A DNA stretch of 64,000 nt, from contig NW_020194638.1 in NCBI RefSeq assembly GCF_002865645.1, forward strand, positions 992,001 to 1,056,000, read 5' to 3'. A program made the translations under genes and the position numbers. Below, piece after piece: positions 48,467-58,713 of the stretch; positions within the stretch are counted from its first letter, which is position 1, and every line of letters starts with the position of its first letter. This DNA comes from Hyaloscypha bicolor E (taxonomy: Eukaryota; Ascomycota; Leotiomycetes; Helotiales; Hyaloscyphaceae). A model generated the notes under the pieces. The model was not told the origin of the DNA and did no database searches. It saw nothing but the letters and a program-made list of their open reading frames with translations.

Positions 48467-51020
48467 CAAGTCTGGCTCAGAGATTGATGCGTTATGCAAC
48501 ACAAATCATCTTTGAAGATTTACTCTCCACGGCGAGGAAAACTTCAATGTACCACAACTTTTTGGGACATGGAAGCGATGTGAAATAAACAGCGAGGCCG
48601 ACCTGCTAATCCAATTGGAAAGCAGAAGAAAAGGCGGGGGAGGGGGGAGGGGTTTCTGACCTTTGTCTGAGATATCAGAGATAGGCTCAATGTAAAAACT
48701 TACCAGGCCGATCTCGGACATTGACGCGATGTGCAACAGGATGAAAGCGCTTCCTGCTGATTCACCTAAAAAGAGAAGAATGTTAAGAGATTTGAAATTG
48801 CAAGTGAATCAAATATTGTGGGCTTTCGTTGCTTGTCTATGTGGGTTTACTTTTCACTGATGAAGTTCACATAAAAACGAATTATTGATGGGATGAAAAG
48901 TAATTGCCGACTCGTCTGAAAAGTATGTTGTGCAACAAATATAGATGAGATGAAAAGGGTTTTGATGTGATGAAATTTATTTTAGCTATCTAGTATTTGG
49001 ACGAATTAGATATGCCCTGTAACGAATATTGATGGGATAAAATGCTGCAAAATAGAATTTTAACCATCTAATCTTTAGAAGATTAAGTGCGTTGTGCAAC
49101 GAAAATTCACGGGCAGGAGAAAGAGAAAAATAGAGTGAGAGTGTATGTGATTCACACTATTTGCTCTCTTTCAGTTCAGCAACTATGGTCATACAAGACT
49201 TCGAGACCGCGTCTTGGAAAAGGGGCCTTCCGGAACGACACGTGATTGCATCGCCATGTGAGATATTATTAACTGATTATGCTTATAATAACCCACTTGG
49301 ATAGTAGAATTATTCCCTAGTATGACCGGGCTTATTAAGGAAGTGGGAACTAGTCTTAAGGCTGTCGACAATTCAGAGGAAGTTGAAGCTGCTTGGTGCT
49401 GAATCATCCCCCTGGCATTAGCTAGCATCAGATCTCCGCAGTTAATCCAGTGTTTGTAAGCCACCCTCTGAATAATCTCTCGGACATTAAATAGATGCAA
49501 GATCGATTCAGATCCTGGAACCGTCAATCGGCTAGCATCCCTCGTCTCGTTCTTGGGAAAGGGAGAGGGACCCTGGGAACTCGTAAGGCTTGTTTGCTCA
49601 CTTTATATCCTGCGGAGTGTTTCTACACCTATCAAGTTGGGCCCCTGTAGGAACTAGCTTTCCTTTTCTAAAACTTAGAAAGATGGTGAAGGACACATTT
49701 CTATTTCCCGAAGTCTTCGAGCCACAGCCAAAGCTGGCTGAATTCTCTCATGGCATTGTCTTCCGATGTCCTGAACTGCCGAGCCGATGAGACCCCACGA
49801 ACACCACAGGCATATCCTTTGCGCGTTCCGACTTCCAAATGTCAGGATCTCACGGAAAACCGCGTGCCTTGCATGGTTTGAGAGTCGTCACATCACGGTC
49901 CAAGCGAACGGTTGTGGCTTCATGGCGTCGAAAAAATCTCCTTTCCCCATGCCTTCCAGGGGCTTTCGGGGTTCAAGGACCCTCAGCCAAGACACTAGGA
50001 ATGCCGTGTCCTCACCCGCGAAAATAGGACACACTATCATTGGATACATCTAGTGTTGCGTCGATCTTCCTCCCCCTCGGGTTCCTCGAGATCTTGCTAA
50101 TGATGACATTGTTCGCACTGTCTGTTCGTGGAGGGAAGATGCGTGGAGAGTCTGAGCGGAACCATGCGTTCCCTTTGGTTGAGGTTTGAGATACTGCTTC
50201 GAGAAGCATGTAAGGAGGAGGCTTCGACCTTTTCAAGCCGGAAGCCGTTGAAATCAGACGTCCCAAGTCATGGGAAGCCTGCACAAGGAGATATGTAACA
50301 GTGCAGACCTTGCGAATAACGAAGCACCAACCTCCTCGACGCAAGCCGAGGCGTAGTATGAAAGCCTACACTACAGTACCTACTAAGTATCTAGCCCGAG
50401 GTCAGATGGCGGCTGGGGGGGGACGACGGCACGGGAGCAATCTAAATATCCTCCTAGCGACATTCCAAGAGGCTATCGACTATCGAGCTTAATTTATTCG
50501 GGCCGTTGGCAAACTATCATCATCGGAACCAACGACTGCCCCTCCCCTCAGAACCAGAAACTCAATCAAGCATATCTCTCTCGATCCGCCGGGGGCAGAA
50601 GATCTCCCTTTCCCGCTCGGCGATCCACTGTACAGAGCAATCACACTGCCGAGGTGGCACGCACGTGGAGAGGTTCGGGCGCTGCTGGCGCCGCTGGCGC
50701 TGCTTAGAACTAGCGGCAGCGCCAGCTCTCGTCCACCAAAAAACTAATGCGATCAAACACCGCAGGTCGTCCTCGTCCAGGCCAGGCCAGCTGAGCATAG
50801 GAAAAACACCATGGCACGCTGCCAGCACTGAGCGAGACAATCATCACCGTCGCCTTCGCTTGCCCCATCTATATCACTCGCTCACCGCTTCTATCTCCAT
50901 CTGTCGTGCCCTCGTCCCTGATCCTTGCGCGTCGATGGACCCCGCTCAGTGACCCCCTCGTTCGGATGTCGATATCACCTCACCAGACCAAACCCCACTG
51001 CGCGGCCTTGGTACAGCCTC
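48467..51020. other. Intergenic stretch with TGCAAC repeats, then RBR promoter side
   Basis: No supported gene in 2.5 kb. Between 48,490 and 49,100 the word TGCAAC recurs (48,495; 48,732; 48,931; 49,095), and nearby segments of the form CGAATATTGATGGGATAAAA repeat about every 80-100 bp (near 48,879, 48,937 and 49,023). These resemble the repeats at 34.4-34.8 kb. A 112-codon minus frame at 49,189-49,527 has no domain. From about 50,500 the pyrimidine-rich sequence is likely promoter and leader of the RBR ligase. Confidence 0.5.
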
Positions 51021-53114
51021 ATGATGGCCCCGATACCACGAAAACGTTCTCTGGCCGACATGCAGAACGCCGACGGCGCAGTGCCCGCCGAGTACAATGA
51101 CGCAGATTATTTCTGCGAGGTGTTACAGCTGGAGGAGGGCCAGACCGAGGCTCTGTTCGATGAGAACCTCGCGCAGGAGGCTGAGAAGCTGGGCATAACG
51201 ATATCGAGACCGCCGACTGAGAACGGCCAGCATGAGAAGCACAACTTGAGGTGCGAGTCTGCGCTGACGGAGCCTTCGCACCATGCGAGAACTTCGTCGT
51301 CTGGGTCGCAAGGAAGTGTGTCAACGGGTATGACATCAAGATCCTCGAATGAACAGCTGGATAATTCGACGCTGTTGCATACGAGGAAGCGGCCGATTTC
51401 TATGAGGAGCCTATCGTTCACGGAGTACGAGAAATACCTCGCACAGCATGAAGCGCAAGAGGCGATGAAATCAGGTGTTGTGCCACCGCCCATGCCTGCG
51501 GAACCTGCTCCTTCGTTATTCTCGGTCTCCACAAGGCGATCTTATGTCAGTGTCAAGAATGGGATCAAGTCAAAGTTCAGATTACGGAGGAGCAAGACAA
51601 ATCAGGATGATTCGAAGTGAGTTGCTGTATCTCAATTATCAGATGAGAGCTAACTTGATAGCTCTTGTATATGCTGTCGAGACGACTTCAGCAAAGCTCT
51701 GCACACTCTTCCTTGCACTCATAATTACTGCGACAACTGCCTTCAAATCCTCATCACTCAATCTGCGAACGATGAATCGAAAATGCCCCCACGATGCTGC
51801 TCGAGAGCTATACCTGGGACAGTGATCAGGTCCGTCTTGACAAAGGACGAACAGCATGCTTTTATGGAGAGCGTATTACAGTTCAGCACACCATGGGAAT
51901 CACGAATTTTCTGCCCCAATCCTGCGTGTGGTGAATTCATTCCAAGACGAGGCAAGATAGATCCAAAACATCCCTTCGAAGTCGTCTGCCGCAAGTGCAG
52001 ATCCAAGGCTTGTTCGACCTGCAAGCGCGCTGCACACGCTTTCGGTCAAGATTGTCCCGCAGATTGGGAATTGGATGCTGTGCTTCAGATGGGAGAGAGG
52101 TCTGGGTGGCGCCGCTGCTACAAATGTAGGACTCTAGTTGAGTTGACGCAAGGCTGCAGCCATATCACTTGCCGCTGCAAAGCACAGTTCTGTTATATAT
52201 GCGGAGCAGTTTGGGATCCAGTTGTTGGATGTCCGAATTACTGCAATGGGGAAGAAGAACTCGAGCGCCGACGCCTTGAAGAAGAAGCCAGGATTGCTGA
52301 GGAAGAGGCCGAGAAAGCTGCCAGAGACGAAGCTGAGAAGTTAGAGGCTGCAGAGAAAATTGAAGCAGAGAAGCGGACTGCTTCAAGTGGCGAGTTGAAT
52401 GATCTTCGAGCCCAACAGATCAACGAACGCGATCGCTTCGCTGCATTTGAGAGGAAGATGAAGTGGATTATGTGGACCAGACACGGCCAAGCCAAACTCG
52501 ACATTCTCGATCGGTATGGTGAGCTTCAGACCAAGATGAAGGAACGGCATATCAAGACCGCAACGCACCTCGAAGATCGACAAGTTGGTGCTGAGATGGA
52601 ACTTCGGGCTACTCTAAAGCAAGCAGAGAGAAGTGTGAAGATTCGTTTGAGACACATGGAAGCTTACTGTGATGGCCTGGGCCGCAGTGCCAGCGGGGAT
52701 AATCCATCCAGAGTAGTCACCGAGAGAGATTTGAGGGAACTCTGCCAACAGTACAATATCCGCGACGACATGGAACGCCTTCATCAGAGCAAGATCAACG
52801 TTATGCGAGATAAGCAGGCCAAGCAGATGGAACAACTTCTTGTTCGACAGGAGGAAGAACTTGACAAGCTGGCGGACAAGCAGAATGTCGAGCTGGAAGC
52901 GTTGGAAGAGACTTTTGGGGTTGAGGAAGATGGCTTTGTCAAGGTCTTCCAAGAGAGGAGGGAGAGGCTACGAAGAAGGTGGAACATTGTCGAGGAGGTG
53001 GAGAGGAAGAAGCTGGAGACGGTGCAGAAAGCGAGGTTTGCGCCATTGGCTCCAGTTTCATGGCCCGATTTGGAGCCAAAGCAAGACGAGGCGTTGGAAG
53101 TTGTGGCGGAATAA
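51021..53114 (+). CDS. RBR-type E3 ubiquitin ligase (RING-IBR-RING) with long C-terminal coiled coil
   Basis: Transfers ubiquitin through a thioester on RING2. Exons 51021-51616 and 51662-53114 (45-nt intron with GCTAAC branch) give 682 residues. RING1 begins CICC (Cys201, Cys204) and continues PCTHNYCDNC; IBR lies at about 283-330 with FCPNPACG and CRKCRSKACSTC; RING2 at about 351-379 has CYKC, QGCSHITC and FCYIC. Cys364 in QGCSH occupies the catalytic position. After about residue 385 the chain is rich in Glu, Lys, Ala and Arg, with long predicted helices to the end. The N-terminal 200 residues are Ser-rich and probably disordered. The start is the first of two adjacent in-frame ATGs. Substrate unknown. 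Confidence 0.92.
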
Positions 53115-54072
53115 GTGGACCTATCGGGAACAACGACGCAGTGGATGAGGGAGCCCCATTTTAGGCCGTCAGGGAAACGATATATAACGGTCACCACGAT
53201 ACATCAACGGACTCTGGGTATTTATACTCACAACATGGCGGCTGGATATCTCATATAACCAGGGTCTCGCGACGATACACCATTTTTGATCTATCTCATT
53301 TGTGTATTGGCATCTCATTTCCTCCTCGATTGGATTTAGCATTGGCGCAGTTCACGGCGCATCTTGTGGGCATTTTTGGATCAAGTCATTCAACTGATTA
53401 CGATTGAAGATTCTAGACCTCTAGAGCTGGGCACCTACCTAGCATGGCTGTTGGGGTCTCGGGGCGCTTACTTAATTGCATATGGCATCTTGAATGAGGA
53501 GTGTTGGCATGGAGGATCATGTGAACAGAACATGTGGAAGATCTTATTTATATACCCTGCGTTTGACTGACCGATCCGTACATAGACGAATGAACAACAC
53601 AGCTTACCTTATTACTACTCTTAAGCATCCAAGTCTCACCTGCAGTCCAGGCATGTACGAATGTGGATGCGAATGGTTGGTGCTCTGAGCCAGCGACACT
53701 AGCTTCCTAAAGCAGCAATGGCCTCGGCTCCCTGCTGACTCGCTTAATCCGGGTGAATGGCAGAGGGGGTGGGGTTTAGATCCCGAAAAGTAGATCTCGA
53801 ACCTCCACCATCCTTGCTCCAATCCCGACGTCAATTTTTCGGGAAAGGTTTTAGAAGTTTCTCTTTTTCAGCTCATGTCTTTACTCTTCTTGTATTTATG
53901 ACCGAGTTGCACTTCTTTCGGTTTCATTCGTTCGTTCAGTCCTTGATTGATCAAGGGTTAGTTGGGGATTTCGTCATAAGAGGGAAGAAGCGAATCTTCA
54001 AATTGCGGGGGAAAGCCAAGCGAAACGTGACAGACAGAGAAGGGAGTTTAAGTTGGGAATTAGAGAAGGAAG
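53115..54072. other. Intergenic, no gene seen
   Basis: About 960 bp between the RBR stop and the acyl-CoA-ligase-like start, containing the 3' region of one and promoter of the other. A 133-codon frame at 53,757-54,158 overlaps the first exon of the next gene in another frame and is rejected. Confidence 0.5.
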
Positions 54073-55887
54073 ATGGCATACAGAGCCCCCGAAATCGAGA
54101 TCCCAAAGACAGACATCTGGAGCGCGCTGTTCTCGAGGCCGTCAAAGCCATTCCCTGATTCTCAAGGTACTCACTCTCCTTCCCCTCCTCCCCCCCCCCC
54201 AACTAATCTGCCTCCCTCTGTTTAGTGATATACCAAAACCCCGACACAGGTCGCAACTACACATTCTCCCATCTGAAAGATACAACTATCTTGTTTGGAC
54301 GTGGTCTGCGCTCGAAATGGGGATGGAAAAAGAATGATGTCCTCGCACTGTTTGCACAGAACTGCATCGACACGCCTGCTATCACGTGGGGCGTGCACTG
54401 GGCGGGCGGGATCGTTTCGCCTGCCAACCCAGCTTATACGGCTCGAGAGCTAGTCCATCATTTGAAAGATTCTGGTGCCCGGGCGCTTTTCACGCAGAAG
54501 CATTTGCTTTCCGTTGCTCTTCGAGCTGCTAGCGAAGCTGGGATCCCAAAAGAGAAAGTGGTGCTGATTGGCGATGAGCAGGAAGGGGGCTTGGGGTATT
54601 GGAGGGATTTTTTGGTATATGGGGAAAGGGAGGGAGGAGGAGGGGTCGGGGAGAGGGAAGAGGTTGATTGTGAGAAGGACTTGGCGTTTCTGGTGTATTC
54701 GTCTGGGACGACGGGGCTTCCGAAGGGGGTTATGTTGAGCCACTATAATGTGGTGAGTAATATGTACATGGTGAATAGTTCTGAGGGCAGCTTTTTGCAT
54801 TGGAAAGAGGATACTTTGTTGAGTGTGCTGCCGTTTTATCATATATATGGTATGTCCCCTTACTCTCCCCACTTCAAAATTGGGAGAAAAAAAGTTGACG
54901 ATGAGATAGGCCTCCAATGCCTAGTCCACTTCCCCGCCTTCGCCGGCTTGACTAGCATCGTCATGTCTTCCTTCGACCTCCATAAATTCTGCTCCATCGT
55001 CCAAGAGCACAAGATCACCTACACCTACGTCGCACCCCCCATCGTCCTGCACCTCGCTAAATCTCCGGTCGTTGAGAAGTACAATCTGAGTAGTCTGAAG
55101 ATGATTACGAGCGGTGCGGCGCCGTTGAGTAAAGAGTTGATTTTTGCGGTGTATGAGAGGCTTGGGACGGAGGTGAAGCAGGCGTATGGACTGAGTGAGA
55201 CTAGTCCCGTCACGCATATGCAGGTTTGTTTCCCTCTCCCCTCCCAATCCACCCTCCTCACCATTTCCTAACATCAAACAGAAACAATGGAACGTAGGCC
55301 TCGGCTCCAACGGCCCTCCCTTACCCAACCTGATCGTCAAGTTCATGTCTCCCGACGGCGTCGAGGTCCCGCACGGCAAAGAAGGCGAACTCTGGATCAA
55401 AGGCCCTAGCACCTTCCTCGGGTACCACAACAATCCTGCCGCAACCACCGCCTCCATGACGTCTGACGGCTTCTTCAAGACCGGCGACATTGGGTACGAA
55501 GACAAAGATGGCAATATGTGGATCACGGACCGCGTCAAGGAACTCATTAAGTACAAAGGATTCCAAGTAGCACCCGCGGAACTTGAGGGGTTACTGGCTG
55601 GTTGTGAGCTGGTGGATGATGTTGCTGTTATTGGGGTCCAGGATGAGGTGCAGCATACGGAGGTTCCGATGGCGTGTGTTGTTGCGAAGCAGGGGGTTGA
55701 GAGGAATGAGGAGAGTAAGGAAAAGGTGGTGGCTTGGTTGAATGAGAGGGTTGCAGGGCATAAGAGATTGAGAGGGGGTGTGGTGTGGATCGAGGAGGTG
55801 CCAAAGAGTGCGAGTGGGAAGATTTTGAGGCGGCTGTTGAAGGATAGGTTTAAGGGGCAGAAGGTGGAGGTTAAGGCGAAGCTGTAG
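54073..55887 (+). CDS. 4-coumarate-CoA-ligase-like acyl-CoA synthetase, peroxisomal signal
   Basis: Adenylates a carboxylic acid and joins it to CoA; the acid is probably aromatic or a medium-chain fatty acid. Exons 54073-54166, 54226-54849, 54910-55223 and 55282-55887 give 545 residues with consistent phases. Adenylate-forming motifs: YSSGTTGLPKGV (188-199), YGLSETSP (332-339), FFKTGDIGY (408-416), the hinge KELIKYKGFQVAPAELE (430-446), and catalytic Lys524 in KSASGKILRR. The protein ends AKL, a standard type-1 peroxisomal targeting tripeptide. A Gly/Glu-rich insert (about 164-176) precedes the P-loop. The family includes fungal phenylacetyl-CoA and coumaroyl-CoA ligases, so the substrate cannot be told from sequence. 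A broken dehydrogenase follows on the other strand. Confidence 0.92.
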
Positions 55888-56030
55888 AGTTGGAGGGGCG
55901 CAGTTGTATGTTGGAATATATACCATGTTTATCTTACCACTTTTCCTCAACTGTTCCAACTTCTGTTAATCGTATGGGTGAGTACTTACTCGATATCATA
56001 CAATCAATGACCGCAGGCGAAATTCACTTA

Positions 56031-56739
56031 CTACTCAAACTTCTCCCCTAGCATCTCAAGGGCAAAGTGTCTCGCAAGACCAGTGTCAATAGCGCCTGGA
56101 TGCAGCGCAAAACCCTCTACTCCTCTCTTTGCTAACCTCCTGTTAAGTTCAACGGAGAAGATGATATTTGTCGTTTTCGATTGTGCGTGTGCTGAGATGG
56201 GGTTGTATGTTTATCCGTTAGGAAATCCGGGGTCGTTGTATAAGATGTCGGAAGCCAGGTGTGCCACGCTTGAGGCGTTTATTATTCGTGCGTCTGGGGA
56301 GAAGGAGGTTAGTGAGTAGGAAATAAGACAAGGAATTCATCTGCCATTGAGATTCCAACCCATCTTCCGACCTTTCATAGGGGCAAGCCATAATTCCGGC
56401 ATTATATATTAGGATGTCGATGTGTGGGATGAACGTGTCGTTGAGGATTGTTTTAAGCGGCAGCGCAATGCTGGCTAGAGAGGTGAGGAGTAGGGGGACG
56501 AATTTGACGACGGTGGAGGGGGAAATGGTGTCGATGGTTTCGATGACGGGTTGGATCTTGGGGAGGGAACGCCCGAGGAGGAGGGTGGTAGAGGGGTATC
56601 CGCGCGAGAGGGTGAGAGCTATTTCGGCACCGACGCTGCCTGTGCTGGGGCCGGTGATGAGAAAGATTCGGCCTTTGACTTGGGACGAGAAGTCGGAGAC
56701 TATAGTCGAGCGTTCTATGATGAAGTTATAGTGGGACAT
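56031..56739 (-). pseudogene. Broken short-chain dehydrogenase/reductase
   Basis: On the minus strand the ATG at 56,739 opens a Rossmann-type frame with the nucleotide-binding motif TGPSTGSVG (about residues 29-37) and the NAGIMACPY block (113-121), up to LLTNLLLP. There the frame shifts near 56,273: the following ARIINASSVAHLASD block is in another frame, and a few expected codons are missing. That second frame has a TAA near 56,216 after DPGFPNG, and the catalytic YxxxK region reads SAHAQSK, with His where Tyr is expected. It ends at the TAG at 56,031. A splice acceptor-like CCCCAG at the shift exists, but no sensible donor restores the block. Three lesions together indicate a pseudogene. 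Confidence 0.75.
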
Positions 56740-58713
56740 GGTGATGTGTGGTTGGAGGTTGAGTGAAGCGTGTGGTGACTATTAAAGGGGCTATGAGAAA
56801 CGAATTGAGACGAATAGAGGAAAAAGAATTCATTAGATATAGAGTACTAAGTCCGGAGATATTTCTCAAGCCGTACCTTGCATGAAGACATTTGTGGGAG
56901 GACGAACCGAAGCACTGCCGTATTGGCTTGACCTACCATGTGAAGAGCAAGACAACGATTCCTCAGAAATACCTAGTAAACCCTTTTGGAATACAACCCG
57001 CAACTTTGCGGGGTAAATATTGACATCCCACAGAATCCGTTACATCGAAAAACATAATTCTCGTGCTCCCAGTCCACGAAGGTGTTCAAAGGGGGTATCA
57101 GAGCGCACTTGTGGCCCTCCTCTATTTGCCCCTGCAGCTTCGCGGCTGCTCCATGCACCTCTCCGGCTTCAATTCTAATCCCCGGGAGATCACTCTCGCA
57201 CTCGCAGAAGTGATCTAATGACAGGATCCTCGAAGGGATGTGGTGGAGTGACGAAGCTTCAAGGTTCCTCCTGCCGTAAAGAATCGACAACTCTGCGGGC
57301 CGGAAACGGAGGAGTCAGGGGTAAATCAAGATATCCAATCCCGAGGCGAGGCCATCATCATTAAATTATCACCGATACTCGCCATGTGTGGTGATGACTA
57401 TGAGTCAATTAGAAGTGCTTTTGCCACAGTTTTAGATTAGAAGGTGCGATGATGATTCCATGGAAGAGAGAAAGTCGGGATGTTCGGGAATTTCGTGGGA
57501 TTCGACGGATCACGTGGTTAGCGTAAACCAAACTCTCATGATTCGCTTTCTTCTATATTAATCAGTCTCCCCCCAGCTCCACACCCCCTTCCCTCTCCCC
57601 ATCGTTGGATAGTCAAAGTTGATGTTCGGTTTTGCAAGTCTCGTTCAAAAATGTCGCACAAGGAGAAGAAGGTGGCTAAGGGGGCGAAGAAGTTCTGGAA
57701 TGCGATTATGACAGGATGGGTTGTTGAATATCCGAATTCGAGGGATGGGCCAAGAGACTTTTTCGATAGGAGGGATAGAACACCGCAGGGAGTGAAGGAG
57801 AAGAAGAAGTCTGGCGGATTGGAAAGATGTTCATCTAATGGAGAGGAAGCTGCTGACAACTGAAGGCGGCCGGACGTTGTTGAGGAGCAAGAAATGGGTG
57901 CATCGAAGATGGGCGAGAAAAACTTACCTAGAGGACATATTGAAAGGTAAGTCGGTACTGAGATTCATTTTCCATAAAAACTAGAACCCCAAACCGATTG
58001 AACGGTTGTGTTATGAAGGGTTGTCCCTTGGAGACGTATGAGCGAAGCAGCGACGAAGTCTAAATTGGAATCTTCTCCCGATCATAACTATCACTTCGTC
58101 GACGATGTTCGTGGTGAGAGGTATAATGATGGTATCAATTATAACGTGGATAATAATTACTGGGGTTGAAGACACAAAGCTGGAGCGATTTCCAATCACG
58201 TGCTCCGTCATCTCTCCGTCTTCCATTTCCACTTAGTGTCTTTGGATTAGGGCACTGATGCGCTGGGGGTCCCTGAGATCGTGGACCACGCATCTCTCCC
58301 ATCGAGTCGTCAAAACCTTGCCTCGTCCGACTTCAGCCTTCGCACTGGTTATCTCAGGTACAGGGAATGTGCTTGATTCAACAATGGAAATTGACTTCAG
58401 AACAGCCCTTCCGCCGCAAACAAAATATGAAGACAAAAGACTAGCGCTACCTGGAGTCAATGCCAGAAAACTCATGATCTTGTACCCAACACACAGCGCG
58501 TACATCGTTCTGTGGATGTCACATTAGCTGCGATCCTCCAGAAAGGGTTGTACCATCTTGCCTCGTCCAGTGCCTCGGGCGCGAGGATAGTCCACTGATC
58601 CAAGAGTAACTATAGTCCGTTCATCAGCCGTGTAAACCAGCGGAGCCTTTTCCTGAGCGGGCTTACCTGAACACTGAATCTCCCATCCCCAAAGCGGGCC
58701 CGCAGCAAATTCA
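56740..58713. other. Intergenic stretch, at most one very small gene
   Basis: Nearly 2 kb. The only frame with a natural-looking start is 57,651-57,863 (listed separately). The part near 58,713 may include extra coding sequence or the 3' untranslated region of the kinase gene, since a possible donor (CAG/GTTTAC) lies close to its stop. Confidence 0.45.
57651..57863 (+). CDS. Small lysine-rich hypothetical protein
   Basis: 70 codons from an ATG in a favourable context (AAAAATGTCG), ending TGA. The product is highly charged: Lys-rich N-terminus (KEKKVAKGAKKF), one hydrophobic patch (NAIMTGWVVEY), then Lys/Arg/Asp-rich sequence. No family recognised, no signal peptide or membrane segment. The region upstream is C-rich, as in fungal promoters. 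It could be a real small protein, a first exon, or chance. Confidence 0.25.
   Translation: MSHKEKKVAKGAKKFWNAIMTGWVVEYPNSRDGPRDFFDRRDRTPQGVKEKKKSGGLERCSSNGEEAADN

Noticed and set aside
49189..49527. 112-codon minus-strand frame
   Set aside because: No domain, and the neighbouring sequence consists of degenerate repeats.
53780..53812. Possible tRNA B-box-like sequence (TCTCGAACCT)
   Set aside because: No matching A-box and no cloverleaf could be drawn around it.
53757..54158. 133-codon plus-strand frame before the acyl-CoA-ligase-like gene
   Set aside because: Its end overlaps exon 1 of the ligase in another frame, and the ligase frame is supported by family similarity across the intron.
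56218..56739. Intact 173-codon dehydrogenase
   Set aside because: The frame leaves the family sequence after LLTNLLLP; the rest of the fold is in another frame with a stop, so it is a broken gene.
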